Assembly (NCBI GenBank): GCA_023213395.1
Contig: CM041465.1
Coordinates: forward strand, 242,923,741-242,987,740
Source of the DNA: Cycas panzhihuaensis
Taxonomy: Eukaryota; Cycadophyta
DNA length: 64,000 bases
Reading direction: 5' to 3'
Both the position numbers and the translations under genes were made by a program. Below, in pieces: positions 45,700 to 57,479 of this stretch. The notes beneath the pieces are model-generated. The model had not been told where the DNA came from. It ran no database searches and saw nothing but the letters and a program-made list of their open reading frames with translations. Positions within the stretch are counted from its first letter, which is position 1. Every line of letters starts with the position of its first letter.

Positions 45700-48180
45700 C
45701 TTTTGACCCTACACGTATGACAACAAGATGCACAATTTCCTTATAGGAGACTTAGGCTCATTTCCTTCTTGGACTCCTTACCTCGAGTTTATAATTAGGT
45801 CATGCAATCATCCTCTCTTTCCTACATGAAAATGTTCATAGATGACCATGTTTGGGACTTGCCAATCTAAGTTAGTGTTATGTCATTGACTCTTTCCTTC
45901 TATTCTACTCTAGGCCTTTACCATAGGTAAGATCACCTATCAAGACATCATAATACTTGAAAGTATCTCTTTCTTCTTCTTTGTATTATATAAGGGTATG
46001 AGTATATGCCTTTGTTTAGGTAACCTTCTATGACATGGCAACCCTACACACCCTCCCATTTTCTTTCTATGATAACTCTACACCTTTTTATAGAAACCCT
46101 ACACCTGTATCTTTACTCATTAAGCATGCTTTAATGGTAGAGCACCCTCATTTATACTGGGTCATCGACCCCCTTTACATAGCATAACTAGTTACGGTAA
46201 TCCACCAGTCTACCTTTACTCTTGATGTGATAACCCCATACCCTATTGGGGTACTCCCCTAGTAGGTTCCATTATACTATGTGAGAACTCTATAACTTTA
46301 TGTGGCAACCCAACATATTATTGGGGTAATTCCTTAGTAATTCTCACCTTCCTATTTCATCCTTGACTTAGCATTGACTAAGGGGGCATATCCCTCCATT
46401 GCTTAACCATTTAAGGTGTGGGCAGACCCTGTGACTCTATATTTATCTCACCCTATGTCCTAGCCCTCCATGGCTTAGAGCACCCCAACTCCTATTCCAC
46501 AACCCACTTAGGTTATGGCCCATCCTACATATACACCTTATATTCCACTTAATTACACATCCTAGCAATGGAGGCAAGTTAGGCCTAAACTCCACTCTAC
46601 TTATGGCATAGATCCCTTCTATATATATGGGGTTGCCTCTTCTTCATGAGGCTTATATAGAAAAAAATCACTTTCTCATCTATCATCATTCACCACTACT
46701 ACTTACTGAGAGGTGCCCATTGGTATCTTCACCCAATCTACTTATTGGAGTCCTACCTTTAGTAGCCACCCCTATTTATATAATAACCCTATCAAACCCC
46801 CCTTCTTCTATATAATAGGATTAATAAGATTAAACTACTCCTACTCCCCTAAATATGTGTGATTCCTAGGGTATTCCTATGTAAGGGTACATCCTTTATT
46901 AGTCCTAAGCTGCTACTAACATGTTGCAAATTCACACTCAATCCATTCCACCTCCTCCTACCTAGTAGTATCCCTATATGAATCCTAGTTTTAGAGAACC
47001 TACCTCTCATGTGGTAACCACACATACTTTTGTGCTAACCCCATAAATAATTGAGGCACTCCCTTAATTGATCCCACCTCACTAAAAGTATGAGTAAGAG
47101 CAATCTCCTTATGGTGGCATCCTAAGCTAATGGCCCTCATCTAAAGTAGTAACCTTACACCTAGTTGGGGTAATCCCCTAGGTAACATCAACACCTCATG
47201 AGATAATCTCCCAACCTATTATAATATATATAGAAACCTCACCCCTTAATGTGACAATTGCACACCCTAATATACTAATCACATATTAAACTAGGGCAAT
47301 CCCCTAACTAACCATACAATGCCTTTTCAATGAAGAAGTAGAAGATGAAGTTGATTAATCAGGAATTTTGTTCTAAGGTGAAGGGCCTAATTTTAATCAA
47401 GATTCCCCTCCTCTTAGGTTAGTTATGATTCACTTTACACCTATTAGTGAAAAGCACTATGTATACTTTAGTGTCATCAGTATTCTTTCACAAAGGTTGG
47501 GTATCATTATCTATGTTTGGGATACAAGTGATTCTATTATTACATAGGCACATCCATCTCAAACCTATCCCATACCTAAATTTCATCTTGATCCTTTTAT
47601 TTTGGGTGATGAACCTATTATAATTGATTCCCTCATTGATTCCTTATAAGAGATCTTTGACCCTCCCTTCTTCCTAAATCATTTATAGATCCACTTAAGT
47701 GTCCCTTCCATTATATCAAACTCCCATATTGGGATGAATATTTAGAAAAGTCCTTTAAAATTAATAAATTAGAGTTATGACAATAGTCTTGATTCCCATC
47801 CTATACCCTAAGTGAAAGACAAACTAGTCTTACATGATGATCATCCTAAAAATAATAAAGAGGCAACCTTGTATCCAACTAGGGAAATCCCCTAGTTATT
47901 TCCATCTTATGAGATCTATGAGTAGAGGAAACCCCTATATGGTGGTGTTACCTAAGTGAAAATCTCACATCCCTATTTGATAACACCATACTTAATAGAA
48001 ATAGCCCAATAATTCCCTCTAAATCATTAATCACTAAGGAGGTTAAACTGTGGTGATCCCATATTTTACATAACTCCATAATGCATTAAGCTTTTCACAG
48101 AGTTATATGACATGTTGAAACTTCCAAAAAATTGATCATTAAAAGAGTTAAATTATGGTAATTTTATCCATAATACAAGA
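45700..48180 (+). pseudogene. Pro/Gln-rich gag-like relic with internal peptide repeats
   Basis: The family is not recognised. One plus-strand frame from about 46230 to 46640 is Pro/Thr/Ser-rich and broken mainly by TAG and TAA where Gln fits ('STPTPIPQPT', 'MAHPTYTPYIPLNYTS'). A later frame from about 47330 to 47850 reads 'FTPISEKHYVYFSVISI', 'YPIPKFHLDPFILGDEPIII' and 'DDHPKNNKEATLYPT'. A short peptide like 'V-T-P-x-x-x-G-V-I-P' recurs near 46235, 46300, 47035, 47140 and 47868. Such sequence is common in gag or linker regions of large plant retroelements, but no capsid or zinc motif was found. The relic stops at 48180, where a short LTR element is inserted. Confidence 0.5.
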
Positions 48181-48506
48181 TTATCAGAAATAAATGTCTA
48201 ATACAAATTTATGATCATATAAGATCATAAACTATTAAAGATATGTAGGTGAAACAATAAAGAATAATATGTATAAATACATAACATGACTTACTTGCAA
48301 TAATTGACCACTTCCAATTATATTATGTTAAACCAATATATATTTATATTACATATCACTACTTGGTTGTCTAATTATAATCTAGGAGCCATTTGGTCAA
48401 CTAATGCCAGATTACATAAATAAGTGTGCATACTTTAACCATATAGTACACATCAAATGGGTAATTACATCAACTTAATATTCTCATGGGTTAATAATAT
48501 CTAACA
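48181..48506 (-). repeat. 3' LTR of the short element
   Basis: Collinear with 50423-50749. Its plus-strand end ctaaca at 48506 is the minus-strand start TGTTAG. Confidence 0.75.
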
Positions 48507-50409
48507 TTCCCCACTTAATATTTAATCGATGCTATATAACTACTTCAAATATGATTCCAGTCTATATATAAGCCAACAATCTATTAGAGCATATTGGTAA
48601 TTAGTTATTATATCTACCATTCCTCTAGAATAGCCTTTGTATACATGGTTCATCAACATTTGCCTAGGGAGTGACCTTCACCTACTCCTATTCTATATGT
48701 TTCCAGCCTCCCTAATTGAGGTCATACCTTTTAGAAGAAAATTTGATTTGGAAACCCTTAACCCTATCCATTACACTATAGAACAAACCTATAAAAATTG
48801 TTATTCAAGAATAAACATGTGACAAAACACCTATTTTTCAAGTGTATGCTCCATTTTAATACCTTATCAAACTAAAGCATAAGTTTCACATTATTAAACC
48901 TACCTTAAAAAATATTCAAAGTTTATCATATGACCACTCATTAAAAAGCTGCATGAGTCAACTTTATAACACAACTAATAACACTTGATTTTAATATCAT
49001 GTGAGAGAGATATAGTCACTTTTATGAGTACAAGTATCTTTTCCAGTGAAAAAGTAAAAAAAAAAAAAAGTCACTTTTAATATTAGCCCTCAATCACATC
49101 CAAATATCCCTGTGACCATTTTGGGGTCTAATTAAAACTTAGAAACATATTAAAATTGATTTAATATCATTATTATAATGTTATGAACCTTATGTCATTT
49201 TAAAAAAATTTAACTGCCCATCAAATAGGCAACCTGTATGTAGCCATGTAATACTAAAGAAAGTTTTGGATACTTAAATTTCATATTTCTTCAATTGGAT
49301 TTTAGATTTAAGATTGGATCTATATGTCTCTTAACTTGATATCCCTACCATATATAGAAAACTTAAGAAAAGACCATCATTTTCTCCAAAAATTTTCTTG
49401 ACTTAATGAAGGATGCCTAAGCCCAACTAGCTTAATTTCTCCATGAAACTTATAGTAACTTATAGAATATCATATATAAAGCATTCCTCATGTTACCATA
49501 GCCTCATAGATACAAATAACACAGAGAAACATCTATAACATATGAAGAAAAATCCTCATTTTTTATTATGGATACTGCCGACTAAAGCTTAGAGTCTACA
49601 TCGCTTATTTTCCTTAATAAATCCTAAATCAGTATGGTAGAATCAGCACAATAGGTTTTGAAGTATTAAAATGCTTTACTATATTCTAAGATAAAAATAC
49701 TTATAATCTCTAGTTTATAACCACACAAATTATTGATAAGATAACACACTTTAAGTAAGAACCCCAATAAACCTATAAATCCTTATTAGACATACTTATT
49801 GGCTAGTATATTCTTCACATATACATGTTCTATCATAATTAGCAAGCTCCACTTTAAAGCCCCACAACATGCTAGTATCTTCACATGAGCCAATGAACCA
49901 CCTACTACTCTAAACCACGCCATAATGCCCTTATCAATTCTAGATAACATGATAAGGGGCTAAATCTTGGTCTTCTCACCATATCACTGATTTCATAAGG
50001 CAATCAAGCCTATATCTAAAGCCCCACTCTTCAACTCATGTGTAATACCTATACATGTACTGGAAAAACATACAAATAGCTTGTCAAAAATAGATTAAAA
50101 ATATGTGATAAACCTTTATAGGATTTTGAGATAACCATAATACCTATGATTTGGATGGATTTATATATATAAGCACTAACATGCTCTAAGCTCATGATAA
50201 TAGCATGCTCTAAGTTCCATGTAAAGTACGATTCAAAACCATCTATAACATATAATAAAACCTCAACTAATAGACAACAAACTACCCCCCTCTCACAAAC
50301 AAGCATACTTAAACCCTTAATAAGTGGATATACTCATATTCTTATAGCCTAATTGGGATCAATACAAGCTTGAACTAGGCTTTAATACCACTAGAGCTCT
50401 AATAGACAT

Positions 50410-50422
50410 GGCTCTAATACCA
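50410..50422 (-). other. Primer-binding site of the short element
   Basis: The minus strand reads tggtattagagcc, adjacent to the 5' LTR. A second, similar word (minus strand tggtattaaagcc, 50378-50390) lies about 32 bp further inside. Confidence 0.75.
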
Positions 50423-50749
50423 CATATTAGGAATAAATGCTTAATATAGGCCTAAGATCATACAAGACTATGAACTATTAAAGGCTTACACGTGAAATGA
50501 TAAAGAATAATATTTATAAGCATATAACTCAAGCCACTTATGAGAAATGACAACTTTCAATTATATTATATCAAACTAATATATATTTATAGTACATGTC
50601 ACCACCTAGCTATCTAATCATAATCTAAGTGCGACTTGGTCAACCAACAATTGATTACATAAAGAAACATATATATAATGATCCCTTAGTGCATGTCAAA
50701 ATGGTAATTATGTCAATTTAATATTCCCATGGGTTAATATTACCTAATA
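50423..50749 (-). repeat. 5' LTR of the short element
   Basis: Collinear with 48181-48506; the terminal ctaaca is changed to ctaata at 50744-50749. Confidence 0.75.
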
Positions 50750-52292
50750 GAGAGTATAACCTATCCTTTTCTAAGTCATGAGCCTAGAGATGCTTCACTT
50801 TGTAACAAGTCTATGCTAATTTAGATCCTATATGAGATTAAACTATAACTAAAACCTCATGATACTTTGAGAAATAGTATAAACTACAACCCCTCTCTTT
50901 ATCTATACACTTGGAAGCATCACATTATATAATGGGTATAAATTAGCCATGCTTTAAAATGAGGCTAAATTAATCACTTTACAATGAGTATAAACTAGTT
51001 ACACTCTATTATGAGTATAATCTACCACTTTTATTACAGCATCCATGTCATAAGAATACACTCATTTACAATAATCCTTATTATCATAGATATCTCTATG
51101 GATGTTACTCCAACCTTTTAAGGCCCTTTTTTGTATATTTCCCTAGTATGATAGTTAGAGAAAACTTGTATAAATAACCTAAGTCTACCTCACAGTTTGA
51201 TCAATAATGATTTATTTTTAGGCCCTTTTACATGCTTACTTCATTAAAAATCATACTCTCATTCTAGATGATGTGGTTTCTTATCTATTCGTTCATCATT
51301 ATTATATTTTCTTAAACTTAATACATCCCCAATATGTTTTTTTTTAAAATAAGATATAAAATAATAATGCAGAAAATATATTTACACTTACACCATCTTC
51401 TTGGTATTTAGGGTAAGTTATGTGTTAGCTTCATCTTGACTTGTAATGCATGGTTTATGTCTAGATGCATTACCCATTTAGAACCTTTGGATCTAATTTT
51501 TTGGGTCTACTAAGGATTTAATTATGATCAAAATCTATTTAGCAATGTGCAGACAAAACCATTAATCTTGAGAACTTATAGTAATACTAATAATGAGCCA
51601 CTCATAAGGTTGATTCCTAACCTATTTGGTTTTCAAAGTTGATCTCATGTACTTGGTACCCTTCCTTATTAATTCATTCCAATATTTTATATTTATCAAG
51701 TTATCTTTGAGATACCTTTACATACCTATTACATTAATCATCCATATTGATAGAGGAAGTTATGAAAATTAGAGATCTTCTAGTGCCACGTAGATCATTT
51801 GTGACTAAACAAGACTTTTCTTAACATATGTTAAAATGTACATTTTGCTCTAAAGGGTAATTTCTAATGAGGTTAAACTATGGCAACCATTTCTAGCTTT
51901 TAGGCTTAATGACAAAATTTAGATTTTGACCTAGTCTCCTCATCTCTCTTTATTAGATTACCTTGAAATGAACTTAAACTACCTAATGCTCCAAAATAAG
52001 CCTACATTATCGATACTCTAACAAGAGTCTAAGTTACTATGTAAATCTATACGTACCATCCCTAGTATGTCTTTCAAAAAATAAAAATATATAAAAGAAA
52101 TCAATAAAAAAATTATTAAGAAAGAAAAATAAAATCCCTACACCACTATAAGTTTAAACTAGAACAAGAGTTAAGATAAGATCAAATAACTTTGCCTCTA
52201 AAGGGTACTCATTGATAAGGTTAAGATATGGTGATAACCCTTAGCTTTTGAGCCCATATATTTTTGGCTTCCAAGCCAACCCTTCTTACACT
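50750..52292 (+). pseudogene. Continuation of the old plus-strand relic, with LNYGD-type repeats
   Basis: No known domain is seen. Around 51860 and 52212 the plus strand contains the repeat aggttaa.atatgg.ga, read as 'LMRLNYGNHF' and 'LIRLRYGDNP', each preceded by a 'SKG' stretch. The same repeat is present before the short LTR element (48044, 48148) and after copia B (60117, 60252, 60356), so this interval is host sequence of both insertions. A less conserved copy is at about 50830. The rest is unassigned. Confidence 0.45.
50932..51036 (+). repeat. Short array of four 25-27-bp units
   Basis: Consecutive units start aatgggtataaattagcc, aatgaggctaaattaatc, aatgagtataaactagtt and atgagtataatctacc. 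They share atgag-tataaact with the longer LNYGD repeat, so they may derive from it. Confidence 0.65.
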
Positions 52293-52297
52293 TAAGA
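52293..52297 (+). repeat. Target-site duplication of copia B, left copy
   Basis: TAAGA precedes the left LTR and matches 59826-59830. Confidence 0.85.
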
Positions 52298-52604
52298 TGA
52301 TAGATGTTAATACATCAAGGTCATTAAATTAATTATATGAAGGTGACTTTAGGTTAGTTAAGTCATATAGTTAAATGTAATTTCATTTACATTTAAGTAT
52401 AATTTTGGGATCATGTCATTAGGTGGAAAACTCCTTTGGAAACCCTAATACACATCCTCTAATATATAAGGCTGAATATAAAAGAGAAAGTCATAATTCT
52501 CACCTATTATTTTTATTCTCAATCTTATTATCTTCATTTTGTTCTCATTATGTTCCATTTCTTTAGTGTAGTGGAGTGTGGCAACTAGATCCTTCACCTT
52601 AAAA
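52298..52604 (+). repeat. Copia B left LTR
   Basis: Collinear with 59520-59825, sharing long blocks such as 'gttaatacatcaaggtcatt' and 'agtcataattctcacct'. The 3' border is placed by the primer site at 52606 and is uncertain by 1-2 bp. Confidence 0.9.
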
Positions 52605-52605
52605 T

Positions 52606-52619
52606 TAGTATTAGAGCCA
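52606..52619 (+). other. Copia B primer-binding site
   Basis: The sequence tagtattagagcca follows the left LTR and matches the Met-tRNA complement tggtatcagagcca with two transitions. Confidence 0.82.
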
Positions 52620-54810
52620 TTGTTGACCATATTTCCCCACTAAGTAGGCTTGCATAGAGCCATTAATGCTTCTCACTCATAATTCATATTAGGTTGAGAG
52701 CTTATTTGAGAATTTTATTTTGTATTAGAGAGATTTAAATTATATTATTTTGTATGTTACTATATTTTCTATGTGTGCAAAATTTTAGTGGTGAGAAAGA
52801 TAGAGTTTTGAAGCTGTTTAGTTGCTGAAACAACCCTAGGAGCATTGAGGGCTTAAACTTTTATGAAAATTTTGACCATCTTGGATTTTAATAAAATTTG
52901 ATGTGCAGGGCCACCTTGCTAATAGGATCATTTTTTTCTTCCAGAACATCTTTTGATTTAGCCTACAATAATAAGTTTTGGCTGAAATAAAATGTCAAAA
53001 TTTACGGATGAGTGACCTAGAGTACTTTCCTCAATGAAATCTTTTAAATATGAGTTAAAAATATGAAATCATTTTTGAGGTATTTAGTAGATTTATGTAT
53101 CTAGAGAATTTTGAGATAAATCTCATAAAATTTCATCCATTGGTTAATGAGATCCTTGTAGTTTTCTAACAGATGCTAAATCTGCCTACTCAACCTCACA
53201 AAAAATATTACGAGGATATTTCAGGTAGTTTTTTGAAATTTTTGGAGATGATGTAGAAAGAAAAGTTGATTTACATGTTAATATAAAGTTTTTAATATAT
53301 TAAAGTTTGGATTCTAAGACAACAAATCTAGTAAGATTCTACTTTTGTATTTTTTTTAAGTAAAAACTTTTTATACCTTTTAAGAAATTTGACTTCACTA
53401 TCTTATTAGAAATGACATTCTAAACACTTTTTTCTTTTGTAATATATTTAAATTCCATCATGTAGGCCTCTATATTTGTAATTTTTAGAAAATTTTACCT
53501 ATTTATTATTATTTATAAATTTTGTGAAAAAAAATCACAAATTTGAGCAAAATAACATGCATCTATATTTAGAAAAAATTGTATTTTAGCAAAGATTTGA
53601 TCTAATTTTGGCCCTTTATGGATTTTGTATTGAAATTTCTAAAAATATGTTTGGAAACATTATACTAAAGCAAGGGAAACTTAGGATCAAAAGTAATATC
53701 TAGTTCCCTTGTTAAATCTAGCATGCTTTTTCTATTTCCACACATAGTATAAAGCAACACATAAGGCAAAAATAATAACAAAGTAAGCACAAAATGCAAG
53801 AAAGCACATTTAGCATCTTTTCATTTTAGTTTTTAGTTCAAGTTATTTAGAAACAACTTTTGTTATTTCCTAAAAGGAATCTAATCTATATGACTTATAC
53901 CACCAGTTCTTGACTTATGTGTGCACTCACCTTGGTTGAAATAGACCATGATTGACCAAAGACTAGGCCCTAAGAGAGATGTGAGTTTTATACTAGGTCT
54001 AGTCTTAACTAGAATAATGGTAGAGGGATAGGTGAGCCATACTTACAGCCTCTAATAAGGGATAATCCTAATAACCACCGAGGAAAATTAAAAACTTTAA
54101 TTAAGATTAAAATATACTCTGTCTAATATTCATCATATCTATGGGATATACATGTACTATTTGACCCTTCAGAGGATGTATATAGCCACTCACTAGTGAA
54201 CTAGGTGAGGACTAAGACTACCTGGGCTCCACTATGACTTAGATTTCATTACCAAATGTAGGTGCAGGTGAAGGCCCTAATACGTATACTACAAGTCCCC
54301 TTAGGCATTAACATCTCAACTATTTTAGACTTTAGATAGAGGTTTGGGTTTGATCATACATATATTAGACTTGGCTTTCTAGTTGTGTGCACCTACATAC
54401 CAGCTTATACATAGGCATAATCTTGATTTTATGATCACATGACATATCATTTATCTTTGTGATCCTTATATTACCATTTGTACGCATCATCAAACCCTAT
54501 TGTGTCAAGAGTATTTGCCATAAGTGTTGGTGGCCTATTAACATTGCTTTCTACTTAATCATATTTCTCCCTACTATACAAGGTGTATCAGCCACGTGTG
54601 TTAGTGGCATTTTCTTTTACTATTTCTTCACTATCTCTTTTACTTCTTTATCTTCATCATGTCTTATTAATTTAAGTAGAATATAAATAACATATTTAAA
54701 AAGGAAAGATAATTGGGATCTATGGTATATTAGAGTCAAGAATGTTTCTAAGTATGAATACCTTTAGAGAGCCTATATGTAGCTTACACTTGTCATTCTT
54801 GCGAAAGTAA
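52620..54810 (+). other. Copia B leader
   Basis: About 2.2 kb of AT-rich sequence between primer site and gag. No coding frame is recognised; the 75-codon ORF at 54459-54686 has no motif. Confidence 0.5.
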
Positions 54811-55700
54811 TGGCACCTACCTCTGGAGGAATGCCATCTATAGCTCTAGTAGACCCTGCAACTAAATTACAATGGGAAATTGATGATGAGAAGATTCATA
54901 TAGGTATTCTATTGGTGACTAATCACTCCTTACACAATCTAATTAATGAAGAATAATATGATACAACCTAGAAAGTCCTCAAGGTTCTTAAAAGGAATTT
55001 TGATGCAAAGTCTGATCTTAAATTTATTCATCTAGTTTTAAAGATAAATAAGATAAATATGTAGAAGGGATAAGTTTATAAGATAATAAATCTCCTTCAA
55101 CTAATAAAATAGGTAATTGATAAAGATTTTAAGACCTAATGTATTATATGGGCATTCCTCATATAGTCCTATCTACATGTACATGATTATAAAGACTTAC
55201 TTAGGAGTCTTTAATCAAGTAGAACAATGAAGACACTCAACTTTGAAGCTCTTGTAGAGAAGTTTATAGAATTTAATAAGACCTTTGATACTAATTTTGT
55301 AACTTTAGATCCTCTTCTACATGTAGCTTTTGACATGGAAGAAGAAGTATGCTTCTCAAAGAATCAGGGTCCCTCTCATAATAGAGGAAATAATTGAGTA
55401 AGGGGTAGAGGACAAGGTAGAGGATATCGGCCACAAGGTTAACAAAACCCTTAACAATAGTAGCCTAGATAGTCTCAAGGCCAAGCACCACCTTTTAATG
55501 CAAGACAATCAGGCCAAACTAGTACATCAAGAATTGGAAATCAAATTATCGTGTGTGAAAGGTATAATAGGAAAGGACACCTTGCAAAGTATTATCATAT
55601 ACCTGAATATAAGTTGCCTAAGTTTTAATAGAAATACAATGCTCATAATATTGATGAAATATATGAAGAATAATTTAGTGACGTAGGTTTTCTTTAGGTA
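54811..55700 (+). pseudogene. Copia B gag
   Basis: The frame from ATG 54811 reads 'ATKLQWEIDDEKIHIGILL', then a helical gag domain ('FDAKSDLKFIHLVLKINKI'), an RGG-like patch 'RGRGQGRGYRPQG' at about 55400 and a zinc knuckle at about 55545-55590, 'CERYNRKGHLAKYY', in which the second and the last Cys are changed to Tyr. Gag packs element RNA. Stops, mostly TAG or TAA in Gln positions, interrupt the frame at least ten times. Confidence 0.82.
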
Positions 55701-55839
55701 TATATTCAAAGACTTGAGGGAAAGACCATTGATCAAACTAAGAGGTATTTTAAAGCTCATTATGGCTATGCCACTTATGATCTTGAATCACCAATGCAAA
55801 CCCCTCTTAGAGTTGTAAATAGAATAACTTCAAACATCT

Positions 55840-57150
55840 CCTTATGGATCATGGATACAAGAATGACATAGCATATGACCTGCAATGGGGATCCATATCA
55901 AACTTTTGATTCTAATGTATATGGTGTCATTCACATGGCTAGAAAATCCTAATAATTGGTTAAAAGTATTGGAAATATACGCCTAAAACTCCTAGGCTTG
56001 AGAGACTTTACATTACTTGATGCCCAATACATTCCTAATCTAGAACAAAACCTACTCTCCTTATCTACTCTTGTCTCATGTGGATTCGATCTTAGTGTTA
56101 CCACAAATGACCAAACTCTCATGGTCATTCACCCTTTAATAAATTGAGTGGCATTGACTAAAAGGATTACTAGAAAATTATTTAAGTTGAATGACTCCCC
56201 ATCTTTTGAAGCTAATTATGCTCAAAGCCCTTGTGCTGATGAAAACTTTACTTTTAATACCACTTTGATGCACCCTAAGCTATCCCTAGAAGCTCTTTGG
56301 CATGCTCACATAGGCCATGTTCATATCAATTAAATTATAGATCTTTATCATACCCTTCTAGGTCTACCCAAGTTCTCCTCCAAGCCCTTTAAATGTAAAG
56401 CCTGTATCATAGCCAAATCTCATAGATAGCCCTTTATTGATAGTTAGTGGAAATTAAGTCATCCTCTTTAATTGGTATATATATCTATATAGACCAATGC
56501 TCATTCCATCATTAAAGCACAAATTATATTACATATCCTTCATTGATGATTTTATAAGAAAAGTGTGGGTGGATTTTTTAACCAAGAAAGATGAGGCATT
56601 TTGTGTCTTTAAAGCTTTTAAAGCTCGCATTGAAAAGGAGTTAGGTTATCAGATTAAGTGTCTTCAAATAAATAATAGTGGAGAATATACCTATGTTAAG
56701 TTTGAAACTTATCTATATGATAATGATATTAAGTATGACACTACAATAATAGGCACCCCCCAATAGAATAGAGTTGTCAAGCGTATAAATAGGTCTATTA
56801 TGAATATGGATTGAGTTATGCTAGTTTATAAAAATATACTTGCTTACCTATGGATGAAAGTAATTTGGCCAACTGTTTATTATATGAATGTTGTTAGCCC
56901 ATTTAAAGGAGGAACTTCTCCTAATGAAAAGTAGATTGGATAAGCCTCCACTACTTAGCACTTTAAAACATTTGGCTCAACATGTTATACCCATATACTG
57001 GATGGAGATAGAAATAAACTCTAGCCTAGGGCACTTAAAGGCATCTTTGTTGGATACCCTATGGATAAGAAAAGGTACAAGGTATTTATACCTTCATAAT
57101 AGAAGATTATCATCACTAGAGATGTGGTGTTTACTAAAATAGAGGATTAA
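55840..57150 (+). pseudogene. Copia B protease and integrase
   Basis: The protease site is at about 55845: 'WIMDTRMT', TAG, 'HMT', where copia proteases have D-T-G-A-T-x-H; the Asp is kept but Gly and Ala are lost. The integrase zinc domain reads 'LWHAHIGHVHIN' (56295), 'CKACIIAKSH'. The core shows 'HKLYYISFIDDFIRKVWVDF' in an open frame 56497-56766, 'QINNSGEY' (catalytic Asp to Asn), 'GTP' followed by a stop, and 'RVVKRINRS' (catalytic Glu to Lys). The first Asp also appears changed to Tyr. The C-terminal part reaches about 57145 ('RALKGIFVGYP', 'VVFTKIED'). Confidence 0.88.
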
Positions 57151-57479
57151 TTATTATAATTAGACTCCAAAATACTAAACTACTATTATTATGATGCTAC
57201 TCAATATGATGTACAAATTCTAAAATTTGAGGGGTAGACACTTAAGAGTTACTCAAACTATTGGAATTTTATAATAAAGCCATAGATGATAGTAGTCGTA
57301 ACTCTAAACCAATGAGTGTACATCATGTACCATAATTTGAGAATAAAAGAGTTGATAAAGTTAAAGTAGTGGCAGATGGACCATGTTCCCTAGATGCATC
57401 AACATCTTCCTTAACAAATATGTAAAATGATCCTTTTTAGGATCTAAATGAAGACCATGTAGTTGGAGAAATGAAGACC

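Larger units (their letters stand above)
48181..50749 (-). mobile_element. Short non-coding LTR element (TRIM/LARD-like)
   Basis: Two direct repeats of about 326 bp, 48181-48506 and 50423-50749, share blocks such as 'aataaagaataatat' and 'cttccaattatatta/ctttcaattatatta' and end in 'catgggttaata..ctaa'. On the minus strand a Met-tRNA-like primer site (50410-50422, plus ggctctaatacca) follows the high-coordinate repeat and a purine tract (agtgggga, plus tccccact at 48509-48516) precedes the low-coordinate one, so the element runs right to left. The 1.9-kb interior shows no gag or pol motif; the 85-codon ORF at 50049-50306 (minus) is not recognised. The TSD could not be fixed. Confidence 0.75.

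Noticed and set aside
48171-50760. Target-site duplication for the short LTR element
   Set aside because: Flanking words (caaga on the left, gagag on the right) do not match well enough to call.
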